Origin: Monarcha castaneiventris obscurior | Lineage: Eukaryota > Chordata > Aves > Passeriformes > Monarchidae | Assembly (NCBI GenBank): GCA_026261815.1 | Contig: JAMPIT010000566.1 | Location: 32,017,001 to 32,081,000 of the forward strand | Direction: 5' to 3' | Length of the DNA: 64,000 nucleotides | In this document: positions 51,140 to 62,460 of the stretch, piece after piece | Numbering within the stretch: position 1 is the first letter of the stretch | Layout of the letters: each line of letters opens with the position of its first letter | The notes under the pieces: model-generated | Database searches by the model: none | Told to the model about the DNA's origin: nothing | What the model saw: the letters and a program-made list of their open reading frames with translations, nothing else | Made by a program: the position numbers and the translations under genes

Positions 51140-51650
51140 GGCTGCCGCCGGCCCCAGCGCACCGAGCGCCGCTCTCGCCCGGGCTCCCTCAGGGCTGCCC
51201 CAGGCCCGGGGCCGATAAACTGCAGAGAACCGGCGAAGCCCCGCACCCGTACCGGTGCCACCGCCACCGCCTGGCGCCACAACCACGGCCCTGGGCCCCG
51301 CCAGGCGCCCACATCTCCCTGCCGAGCCCTTCGCCTTCCCGCTCCCGCCGCCGTTCCGCCCCGGCTGCCGCCGCCCTCAGCCCGGCCCCCTCCCCGGGCG
51401 GGAGACCCGGGCGCAGCCTGCGCGGGGCACCGCCGTCCCCGCACCCACCCGGGGGGCCCGGGGCTCCGGCGGGCGAGGGCAGCCGCGCAGAGCCGCCTCC
51501 TGCGAGCCCTCGCTCCGTTCCGGCAGGGCCGGCGCGGCTTCCCCGGCGCTTCCGCCCGGCGCTGCCCGGGCCCGCGGCGCCATCGCGCGGTGCTGTGAGG
51601 AGGCGCCGCCGGGGCCCCGCTGCCCGCAGCCGCCCCGTGGAGCCGCACGG
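50943..51650 (-). other. GEMIN8: GEMIN8 non-coding exon 1 (5' UTR) region
   Basis: Transcription of GEMIN8 should begin in the CpG island to the right and run left. Two GTAAGT donors lie at 51048-51047 and 50942-50941, so exon 1 can end at 51049 or 50943. The start site cannot be fixed from the sequence, and the right-hand limit given is the edge of the CpG island. The whole exon is 5' UTR, because the start codon lies in exon 2. Confidence 0.6.
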
Positions 51651-51667
51651 AGCCGGCGCTGCGAGCT
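51120..51667 (-). promoter_or_regulatory. GEMIN8: CpG-island promoter of GEMIN8
   Basis: A dense G+C/CpG block in otherwise AT-rich surroundings, directly upstream of the exon 1 donors. It has no clear TATA box and contains several GGCGGG-like GC boxes. It ends abruptly at 51667, where a CR1 fragment begins. ORFs of up to 237 residues in it are artefacts of base composition. Confidence 0.8.
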
Positions 51668-52110
51668 CACAGAATCACAGCATCAATGAGGCTGGGAAAG
51701 ACCTGCGGGACCATCGAGTCCAGCCTATGACCGAACATCACTCTGTCAGCTAAACCGCGGCACTGAGTGCCACGTCCAGTCTTTTCTTAACCACCTCCCT
51801 GGGCAGTCTATTCCAATGTCTAATCACCCTTTCTGTGAAAAACTTCTTCCTAATGTCCAACCTAAACCTCCCCTGGCACAGCTTAACGTTATCGCTTCAC
51901 GTCCTGTCACTTGTTATCCGGGAAAAGATAGCAAGAAGAGACCTCCCTTGGGCCTCCTTTCAGGCATTTGTAGAGAGCAGCAAGGTCTCCACCGAGCCTC
52001 CTTTTCTCCAGGCTGAACACCCCCAGCTCCCCCAGCCCTCCTCACAGGACTTGTGCTCCAGACCCTCCATCAGCTTCATTTCCCTGCTCCGGGAAGTTCT
52101 GAGTTCCTGC
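51668..52110 (-). mobile_element. CR1: CR1 LINE 3' fragment
   Basis: The plus strand starts CACAGAATCACAGCATCAAT, the reverse complement of a CR1 3' end. It runs on through 'gggaaagacctgcgggaccatcgagtcc', 'caccctttctgtgaaaaacttcttcctaatgtcc' and 'aacctccc' to the 'ctccaggctgaacacccccagctccc' region, in the order of the CR1 ORF2 end and 3' UTR. It is about 440 bases, 5'-truncated and not coding. It directly abuts the GEMIN8 CpG island. Confidence 0.9.
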
Positions 52111-54332
52111 TGTCCCACCTAAGCCCCGGGTGCCATCTCCAGTCCCAGAGCACACACAGTGCTCCCCAAGCTGAAGTGTTACCGCTGTGGCACTGCCATG
52201 CTCTACCCTCTGGTTATTATTTTTTCCATAATTAATTTCTTTCTGTTCAGGTTCTGTACTGTGCTAGTATTTTCACGGGACTGTGTCTGAGCAGCCCCTT
52301 GGGGACCTGTCACAGCTGGCAGAGCAGGAATTGCTTTTTCCCCTTGTGTAGCATTTTACACTCTCTATATTAAATTTGCCAGCTATTACCTGGTGCCATA
52401 ATGTTGTTGTGTGTTTCTTCATGGTCAATAAACCCCTCAGCTGTACCATACTGAATAGCCCAGTATCCTCAACAGACCGTGCCACCCCATCATCTGTGCC
52501 TTTCTCTGGACAACTCATGGATGGGCTGTAACACACAAGTATGACTCCTGCTACTGATCCTGGCAAGAAGAACTCCCCTGGGTCTTCTCTCTGCTAAGGC
52601 TATTTGTCTTCCCTACTTTCCGTGCTTTTAATTAATACTTTTGGTACAAGAAATCCACCCATTATTCCTGTTTTTCAGCTCTCCTGGTGTGCTTACTGCT
52701 CTAGCTGCTTGCTTGCAGAAAATTTTAGCAGCTCATATCAAGACAACTTCCCTTTGTTACCTGCTTTACTTAAAAAACCCCATTGTGAAACATAATTTCA
52801 TATTGAGTCTCATTCATATAGCAGATTTGTATGTGTATTTCCCATGTAACTACTGAAGCTATTTTTAAAAATAATTTCTACTAATTTGCCTGGTATGGGC
52901 ATCAGATTTAATAGTTCAAAACATCTTCTTTAAAAGTAGTAAAAATGGTAGGATGTAAGTATATTTTGAACATATTAAGAGCGCTTAGTCACCCCTTCTA
53001 AAATGCTAATGGCTTCTCCATCGTCTGTGTCTTCTTTTCTTCCAGCTACTGTGTCACTGTGTGGTTTCCTATGGGAATCAGGCATCTGTGCAGAGCTGAG
53101 AAGTCTAGATACTGCAGTGGATTTAAACTGTGGTCCTGTTCAGCCCCTGCATCATGAGTGTTTTGTGATTTCCCTGTGTATGGCCAAAAAACTCATAGAG
53201 AGCCTCTGTGTCTCCAAGAAAGATGCGTATTAGAAAAATCACTAGCCTCCTTTGTCTGATGGGCACCCAATGCACTCAGAGACTCTTCCAGCTTTTCTTG
53301 CTCTGATCTGTGTATTCCTAGAGGCAGATTTGGGTTGCTTTATGCTCACACATTGGTATCTGCTTTTACACATGGCAAACTGATGGCTGAAGGCTGTGGA
53401 CAGCAGCACATCAAGGTTATCTTGGAGAGTCAGTAGGCTAAAAAGGGAATCAGGCAAATCATAAATGGAGTATCTATTAGTCATCAAGACACAGCTCTGG
53501 CTTAGGAGGTCCTGATGCTCTAAGAAAGAGCTGCTCTATGCTTTCTTTCCCTGTTCATTCCTGAGGACACTGACACAGGCCACTCTCAGAAAAAGTGGTG
53601 ATGGACTGTGCAGACTTTTATTTGGAGTAAATTATGTTGATATGTGATTATGTTAAATATATCTTAAAATGAAGGCACGCTTTCTTGCTCACTGCTGCAC
53701 TTTGTATGGGAGAAAGGCATCAGGGCAACCTGCACAAAGGTATGGCATATGTGTTGGTTTTGTTAAAGTTATCAGTCTCAGGCAAAGACTTCAAGTAATG
53801 TCTTACTGATGCTGCTGTGTAGTTTTTGAAAATGCAATCAGGCTGTTCTTAGTTTTGTAATATTTCTCTTTAAAATACTACTCTTTTGGGTAGTCTTACT
53901 TACAAAATGTACATTCTCCTGGTTCACTGCTTCTTGTTTATTTCCTTCTATCTGCCTTTCTTATGCATATTTGCTCTTGCACAGTTACTGTCTGGAAGCA
54001 CAGAAAAAGTTATCTTATAGGATCTACACAAATATCACATTAAATAAACCTTTGATTATATTCACTTTTTAAACAGTGAGATCAGTACTTCTTGTCTGCT
54101 GAAAACCAATTTCTTCCTCTATGTTTCACCTGGTCACTTTCCCTGGATCACTTCTGAGTCTTTCACTTCACAAAATATCTGCTGCTGTCTGAGCTGTGTT
54201 TCCCTTGGAAGACTGTGTAGATATTTAATGAGTTTAAAATCTACCTTATCAGAGGGGAAGGAGTACCCTGGCAAGGTTTGCTTCTAAAGGAAACCCTTTT
54301 ATGTGATCCCTCCCACAAGCCAACAGTAGAGA

Positions 54333-54360
54333 AGGTCTCACCTTCTCTAAGGTGAGACCT
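54333..54360. repeat. Perfect 12-bp hairpin, 4-base loop
   Basis: AGGTCTCACCTT, loop CTCT, then AAGGTGAGACCT. Flanking TAGAGA and TCTCTA would extend the stem after a short internal bulge. Confidence 0.7.
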
Positions 54361-57300
54361 AATTCTCTAATTAATTTTTGATTGGTAAATACATTTCTTC
54401 CACATCCATGAAACATAAAAAATACAAACCGAGTCTAGAATGAAGTGAATACCGCTACAATTTCTTTCTCAAAGCTAATGCTTTGGTGATGAAGGCATAG
54501 CTCCTATTGATTCCAACGTGAGATCTTTTCTCATGGGCTGGGGGCCAGAAGCATCACAGGGGAGCTTTGGTTTTATTGATGGGTTTTGTCCATGGTGTCC
54601 CATAATGCAGCACGTCCCTCTTGAACTACTTTCTTCCATGACTCTGTTCCTTGCAGCTTTCAGTGTTGCTCCAATAGGCTCAAAATAAGGACGCTGTTTG
54701 CTGGGAAATGCTTCCTGGCAAGAAAACTAAACGTTGGACAAGACTACCTATTAGAGTATGGAGATTTCTTCATAAGAAACAGCATTTGCAGTTGTTAAGT
54801 CTTAGAGAGCATTTGTCAGCTACTCAGATTCATTAATTAGCCAATTAATTTCATTTACTTATTCTTTAAGAAGCTATGAGTTTAATGACTGAAGGTTTGT
54901 AAAAAAGAGGTGTAAGAAGTTTAAATCTGCAACACACTTACATAAGCTGAAAAAATGTTCTGGGCATCAGATCTGAAGGGGAGGTAGTTTCCAGCACACG
55001 GTGGCAATGACTGGAAGTTGGAAAGTAGGCAGTAACCTATTTTTCTTGTTCCGCTATTCAAGAATCCTACATCTGTCGCACCCAAGTGCGTGGTTCTGCA
55101 CAACTTGTGCAAATTTTTATGTAGACCATTATTTTGCAAACACTGTGTTATTGAAGTGTTGCTCTACTGAGTTAAAAATAATTCAAATTAAGTCACCTTT
55201 ACAAGTGCATATTGTCCAAGGTGTTGCAATTACTGACTCTGCTTGTTCTTTACTAAGAAAAAATCGTATTTTACGTTATTTGTAGCAGATTTTCAATCAT
55301 TATGTAAATTCTTTGTTTGGACTAAAACAAATCCTTCTTAGGTCTAGGTCCTGTATAATGTGAATCTAAAATTAATAAAATTTACAGGAAAAGATACCCC
55401 TTTCGGGGGGCGGGGTGAGGGGGGAGTGTTTGGCTGTGTTTGCCTGTGGGAAACTACTTGTAAGACTTCTCTTACTTACCTCGGGCTTTCTGTGGGACAG
55501 GCTACCAGAGGCAGAGTTGGGGAGAGGTAAAATATCTCAAAGACAATTTTACTGCCAAAGAAAATATGAAGTGGATCTGGACTTCTAGACCAAAAGCCGA
55601 TACTTTTATCCGAAGTTAGAGGTAATTAATATCTATCTTCTGTAGCTCCTGTGGCCTCATTGTACATGGATACATGTTAATGAATTAAATATCAGCAGCA
55701 CTTCTAAAAACTTTCCCCAGTGGGACGGGGGCAATATTCCTTTTGTTGTCTTTCTGTTCTGATCTCTGCACCTGATCTAGTCACTCTTCAGATACCATAA
55801 TAGCCACGGGCAAAGCACAGTAATGCATTTTGGGTGCTATTCATCTGGTATATGTTGATTATCTACTTTGGGTAGAAATGAATCACACCCCAGCAGTGCT
55901 TTTTTCTTCCACTGATTTTCAAATAAGCCTGAGGCAATTCTCACATGGTGCTGTTATTGCAGGTGTGTACGTTTAGCCAGATAAATCCTATCGAGAAAAA
56001 CAATACAAGTGCAAAAAGAAAAACAACACAAGTGCAAAAAGTTGCTAAAGGAAAATAATACCACGGATCATGAGATAAAAGCCCACCGACGTCAATAGAT
56101 GGCAGCATTGTAAATGGTAAAGCAGAGCCTTCTCTCTGAAACGGCGGCACAGGGGAGTCTGAACTGGTTGCTCTGGAGGAATAAAAGATCTGCCAAATAG
56201 CCCTGACTCGCATACCTCTGGCTTGCTAAAACATGCTGTCTCCTCTCACCTTTCAACTGGCAGAGTCTTTCTTGAAAGCTAACAAAAGAATCTCGAACCG
56301 TGCAGATTTCCAGTGTCTGAAAAGCAAAAGAAAACGGAATATTCAGCTAACTCTTAAGTTTCCGTTCCTGGACACTTACCACTGGAACATGTGGCATAGC
56401 AGCTTACCATGACTTAGATCAGAATTTTGTGTGGTCGTTGTATTCAGTAAACACACACAATAAAATGTTATAATCTTACATTTTCATGTTTCTTTGAATT
56501 TTATTCTTTTGGTAATTAGTAATTGGATTTATTTCACATATCATTGTTATTTTTGGCATTATTATACAACAAGAGCATTTTAATTAGGAAATACAGATGG
56601 CATAGTACTGTTTCTTTCATATGAAAAAAATGTAATTGTTTCACATTTGTTATTTTTAATTGGGAAAAGATTACTAATGCCAGAAGTGCTTTACATTCAG
56701 GCAGTCAGCAGGTAACATGTGAAGAGGCAATGGTAAGACTGAAGACTCTAAAGACATCAGAAGATGTGGCCAGGTTTTGATTCCTTTGCCCAGGGACATA
56801 CTCTGCCTTGGTTGGATCAGGTAAGAGTTGTGTAGCCAAATGGCTGTGACCACAGCAGTGAGGGATGGGACTGGATCTCCTGATAAATCCTCTTCCTCTG
56901 TCTAGGCTGAATAGCTTCCACCCCTCCAGCAATTCTCCTGGCTTAAGTGCTACTGCATACAAAATCTCTGATATCAACTTCTCCTGCCTGAATGTAGCCC
57001 CAAGAAAGAGAGCTGAATCAAACTGCTGTGTGCCTCTATCTTCATTATTCCCCTTCTTCAGTTTTTGTAACATTACTAACTCAAAAGGTTCCCAAGTGCA
57101 TATGGAATGCACACATACTAAAATACCACCTCCCCTAATTACTAGAATCTAGTCCACAAAACTCATGATATCTTAGTTAATTCCCCAGACTAATATTTAA
57201 TCCACTCAGTTGTATGTTATTGTTGCAAGAATTTTCAAATTACTTATGATCAGTAATGAATAAATAACATTTTGCATTTTAATAGAGCATTGGTCAGGGG

Positions 57301-57532
57301 TTTTTTTTTGTTCGATTTTTTTGTTTGTTTGCTTTCCCCTCTGCTTTGATAAACATGGCAGGTTAGGGATACAGCTGGCTTCTTAAAAGAATTTATAGGG
57401 TTTTATTGGTTTTATTTGTGCACTGAATGTCTTCATTGGTTTTTGAAATATCATGGACTGCCTGAGAGGTATGTGTAAGCAGATTCCACCAAAATGAATA
57501 GGCATCTATGTGTTCCTGTAGCTTGGGGTCAG

Positions 57533-58005
57533 TGTCCTAGGTTACAATATAGATGTATTCTATTACCACCAGCTGTGGGCCATTAGCTGTTATCTCCTGC
57601 TATGATCCACCCCTGATAACAGACAATGGGCCAGCAAGAAACCACTGCATGACTCAGGGACTTATCTCATCCTATTGTGAGATGCTCCACCCAGGAGGGA
57701 GGAGCCAAGCATTCCCACCTGGATATAACCTGGCCTTGGAACTGCCTGAGTTAGCTCTGTCTGCTGGGTTCCCAGAGGATAAGAGCCACCACTGGACCTT
57801 CAGCTGGAGACCAGACCTTCCATAGGATCACTGCTTCAACTGAACTACTTCATCTGGACTGCTACCACCACCCTAACAGGGTGTCAGGTTGTATCTGACT
57901 TTGTCAGTGCTTTTTCCTTGTATTATTTCACTTATTTTTAAATTTTTTTTCCTATTAAATTTTAATCCTGTCTTGTGACCTCCCACTGGTTTGTTTTCCA
58001 ACCAA
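57533..58005 (+). mobile_element. LTR-like element (avian ERV)
   Basis: It begins TGTCCTAGGTTACAATATAG and resembles an avian ERV LTR as I recall it: 'attaccaccagctgtgggcc', a GGATATAACCTGG TATA-like region at about 57720, then 'gggtgtcaggttgtatctgac', 'ttttccttgtattattt' and 'ttcctattaaattttaatcctgt', with ATTAAA near 57955 as a possible poly(A) signal. The 3' terminus is diverged, so the end is approximate and no target-site duplication was seen. Non-coding. Confidence 0.6.
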
Positions 58006-61000
58006 TAGTCAGTTTTCTCCAGTATTGTGCATGTGTTAACTTCTGCATAACCTTAAAAATCACTCATTGATTGACCAGAGGTTAGTCCAAGAAGAGCTGA
58101 GTAACATCTTGAATCCAATTAAAATCACTCAGTTACGTACTTTGTCAGGTCTTGTAGCTGCTTGATTTACTAGCATTGCCCTCCATCTTTCCTCTTTTCT
58201 TCCTTTCTTCTATTGTTTCTTGTACCTGCCTTTACAGGTTTAGTAATTTAGCTGGGTTTACAGCTATTAATGATGGTTGCTTGTTTGTGGCTGTAGCTCA
58301 CTCTCACCATGAGTTGTTATTGCAGACTGCCTCACTGATGGTATTTCTGTGACCCTTTGAATTTCCACAGTTGTGGAAAAAATGGCTGTGCTCAGTACAG
58401 TGGGTGATAATAATTCTACACATAGCTGCACCTACATCCTGGGGCAGACCACAGCATGCTGACCAATCTCCCTGCTATAGGATGTCTTTCATGAGGTGTT
58501 ATCTATATCCTCTGCTATCAATGGCTTTAGTCACAGATACTTTGAACTGCCACTAGATGTGCCCTGGGAAGGAGTGCAGAATATAGATTGAGTGAGTACT
58601 CATGTTCAGCTGCTTGAAATGAGGGGAAGCTGCCTGACCCTGCAAATGCATTGCTCTCAGACTGAGAATGATAAGACACCTGTTACACTGCTCCAAAAGC
58701 TACAGAATGTTCTGGGCACAAGGACAGGAGATGGCAATGGCTCTTTAGTTAGGTGCAAAGGTGGATTGCTTGATTTACTAGCATTGCACGTTACAAGTCA
58801 GTCACTGCAGCTTCTTCTAGCAGCCAAGGATTTAGATAACTCAGTGCAGCCCAGCCAGGAAGCACAGCTTTGATGTAGGAGTGACTTCTGAACTGCTCAT
58901 ATGTATCCTGTAGCCAAGGAGCTACATGTGGCTTGTTAGTACCAGGGATCTTGAGGTTTTCCAGGGTAGTTCTTTAGGGATCAACATTAGAACTGTGAAA
59001 CTTGAAGCTGACTTAACAGGGAGGAGTAGGGAAAATAAGATGCAGTAGAAGACGTGTATGACTTTTTGGTCCTTAATTCACGAGGTGGGATCCAAGGATG
59101 AAAGCCATTTCTGTGGTTTTCTGTTCAAACCAGGAAGGCAGCTGGGTGTCCCAGGGAGTCACCTGAAAAACCGTTGTACTGCTACCTGTATTTATTCTAA
59201 CAGCCTCTATCAACCTTCCAGCTGTAGTGCCTGTACTTCCTTTATAGTCATTGAAGTCCTGCCTCTCCAGGAGACAGAGATCCTATCTAACTTCTGAGCT
59301 AAGCTCTCTGGCTGCCTCCATTGACCTTGGACCAAACATAGATACAAGATTAGGTACTTCTGCAGTGCATTTAAAGGTAGGTGAGAACAAAGTGAAGAAA
59401 CTGCAGCATGGAGAGATCTTTATCTGCAGCTGTTTTCCCAAAAAGAACACATCTCTCTCTCTTTTAGGTGGCAATGAAATGAATGTGCCCCCTCTGATTA
59501 TCAAATAGCTTGCTGAGTATATCACTTCCTTAGAAAATTAAACATCTGGGCTTAATTCCCTTCTAAGCCTCAGAGGCTTAATACTTACCCCCATGAGAAC
59601 AAACAAACCACTTACTTCTTGCTGACCTTGAAAGCCTGACTCCTGTTTATAGGCCAGCATCAACATTTTGTTTTTCATTCCAGCTTTTGTATGTGTTCAC
59701 AGACATTATTTGGCAAGCCATTCTACTGGCTTATCCAGGGATACTGCAGTGCTCCAGACACAAAAATTTTGGCCAACATAGAGAAAAAAAACCAGTTACC
59801 ATGCTGCAGTAGGAATGACTAACGAAAAAAAAATTAAGTGTTTTGAGCATCATCAATTTGTTTTACTTCATTTTTCTAGTCATGAATTGGACCCAGATCC
59901 GCTGTATAACTACCTACCTCTACTATGTTATTTCAGTGAGAATGCTCTCCTGGGTTGGTGCTTGCATGGAAACATTGGCTATTTCTCTCTCAGTGTAGTT
60001 TGTCCTTGTGCACAAGTACCTGAGGACCCACCATAGTGAAGGTCTCCCTAGGAATAAGGGCATAAGAAGGGAAACAATTTTTCTCAAAAAATCTTATGTG
60101 AGGGCTGAGGGAGGTGAGTCACATCAACCTTGCCTTCAGTTTATTCTCAGCTCTTAGCCATGGGATCTGACTGTTGGTGATCTATGGGAAGCTAATCTCT
60201 GCTTCTGGGCAGGAGATGGGAAATCTGAGTCTTGAAAATGTTGGAAGTACTTGTTTATGCATCCTGTGGTAAATGCACAGGGAGACCTTAGGTCTACTTA
60301 GGTTGGATGTACTGTTTATGGGGGTACTGCTAATTTATTTGTGTATAGGAAGACGAAGGCAGCTTGGACATACAAGACTTGTTCTACAGCCAATCTCCAG
60401 CAGTCCTATCTAGTTCTAGAGTTGGCTGAGCCAGTGCTCTGGGGTTGGGATATGCATACACAACAAAACTTCAGGAACCTACGCACATACAGCAGTACAG
60501 AAACTCCAGACAAATGGATCTATGTCTCAGATTTCCTCCACCAAAAATTCCTAAATCAGAAAAATAGCTTTTCCAGGAGATCCTAGCTGCATGCAAGCCC
60601 AAAGGAGTGGCCTACATGTAACACGTAGATACTGTTGGTTTGTGAGGCACAAATTCCCCCAAATACTGAAGGCTTTACTTAATCTTTCTCTTCTTATTGA
60701 ATAAAAGTCAAAGTTTTATTCTCTCTGAATAAAAGTTGCAGGAGAACCTCAGGTATGGCTAATACTGGTTTAGAATAGTGTTGGAAGCTCTAAAACTATT
60801 TTGGCATATCTAAATTAAATGTCTTTGTGCAGAAACTGGTTTTATAACACTGGAAGCAAGTGCATTTTCATTATTCAGCATTCATTGATTGCTGTTTCTG
60901 GTTCTCATTGTCTGGGTTGTATTTGATTGAGACATTCTGAGCATCCTTGAAGAATGGAAAAATGTGAGCTTTTAAAGAAGCTGGATATATGTCACACTGC

Positions 61001-62029
61001 TGGGATAGCTCCTGTTGATTCTGTGTCCTTTTAAGCTTTCTGCCAATTGAGTAATTCTGGTATTGTTTCCTTGGTCTCTGATAAACTTCATCTATGAAAC
61101 CTTGGCACATACTCCAGTTTTTTCCTTTGGAGCTGGCCTTGGGCTTGGAGTGCCCAGAATCCTCTTTCTGCAGCAATGATATCTCCTTTCATTCAGGATC
61201 TCTGTTCTGGCATGTAACTGTTCTTCTGCCCCCTCTCCTGGCCTTATTTATCTTTCTATACTTAGACTAAAATGTTCTGTGTCAATTAAAACTTTCATTG
61301 GCCTTCTTAGGTTATCCAGATCCCCACTCAATAATTCCCCGCTTGGTTACTTCTCTCTTTAAATTGAGGTTTAGGAAAGCAGCTGAACAGTGCGTTAATG
61401 AACATTTTGGCCCATAAATTGTTCATGTGAACAGAGGATGAAAAAACTGAAATGACTGGAAGAGTTCAGACATTCTGTGGTTTTCATAGTGACTCCTTTT
61501 GTGGGGTTAGCCTGGAGATGGGGAGAGCCTGAACTGGACTGGATGAATTGCTCTGGGAGCTCATAGCCTCTTCCCTAACATTATCCCTTCTGAAGATTCA
61601 GTGGGCTTTTCCATCATGAGACTGTGTATGAAATGTATTTATTGCAGCTGACATGCTCAGGGTCTTCTTGCTGTGGTCTGAAATGTGTATGAGGAGCTGC
61701 TTAGGACGCTTGGTGCGCATGTGCAGTCTCACCACATGGCCAGAAGTGATGTCTGTGATGGTGCACAGAGTGACCCTGGTAGAGGAAGGACCTTGGTAAA
61801 GCTCTTAAGAGGCTGCATGTGTGGTTTTCTGAGTGCCAAAGTTAGCAGTGAATAGCTGCCCAATGTCTCCATAGCAGGTTATATGACACATGCTGGCAGA
61901 AAGATGGCATCCCTGCTCAGCTATTAGCCCTGAATCACCATCCCTGAGAATTTTAGTACAATATAAAAATGAGGAGATAATACAACCAATGGTGAGAGAA
62001 GGAAAACTCTGTACGTGAAATGATATTGC

Positions 62030-62460
62030 CGTCTTCCTGAATTAAACACAGGGAATTCATAATATCAAACTATTTTCAAATTGTACCTACAGAGATTCCA
62101 CAGATCATTGCATAACAATTTACAGCCAGTGGCACTGAAATAATAAATAGACACAAAGTTTTAATTTCCTGGTCCTTTTAGTCACAAAGAACTGAGCATT
62201 TAAATGATTACTGACATCATCCTTCATACAATTTCGGCAGAGCAGTCAACAAAGAGCTAATGACCTGACTACATCTGTCATACTGCATTGGATTGGGCCG
62301 GCATTCAGAAGTGACCCTAAAGACTATAAAAACTGTAAAAGGCAAACAAGTGCATGTATTGCCTTTGCAAATGTTTGATGATAAATTGAGGTGGCATTAA
62401 TTCTCAAATAATTAATTATGAATTGTTCATCCATTCTCTTAATTAAAAAGTTCTTCACAA
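62030..62460. promoter_or_regulatory. Candidate conserved non-coding element
   Basis: An unbroken AT-rich unique stretch with many ATTAAT, TAATTA and ATTTGCAT-like motifs, for example AATAATTAATTATGAATTG near 62406. It has no ORF and no repeat similarity. It resembles developmental enhancers in texture; this is an inference only. Confidence 0.25.

Noticed and set aside
51037..51753. ORFs up to 237 residues on both strands of the second CpG island
   Set aside because: Same artefact; the minus-strand ones begin with a non-ATG codon, and one plus-strand ORF runs into the CR1 fragment.
55941..56213. 90-residue minus-strand ORF with a transmembrane-like segment
   Set aside because: Compared mentally with the GLRA2 N-terminus (the expected neighbour) and no match; hydrophobic stretch from T-rich DNA.
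56705..57112. 135-residue minus-strand ORF
   Set aside because: No recognisable domain and no supporting splice sites or promoter.
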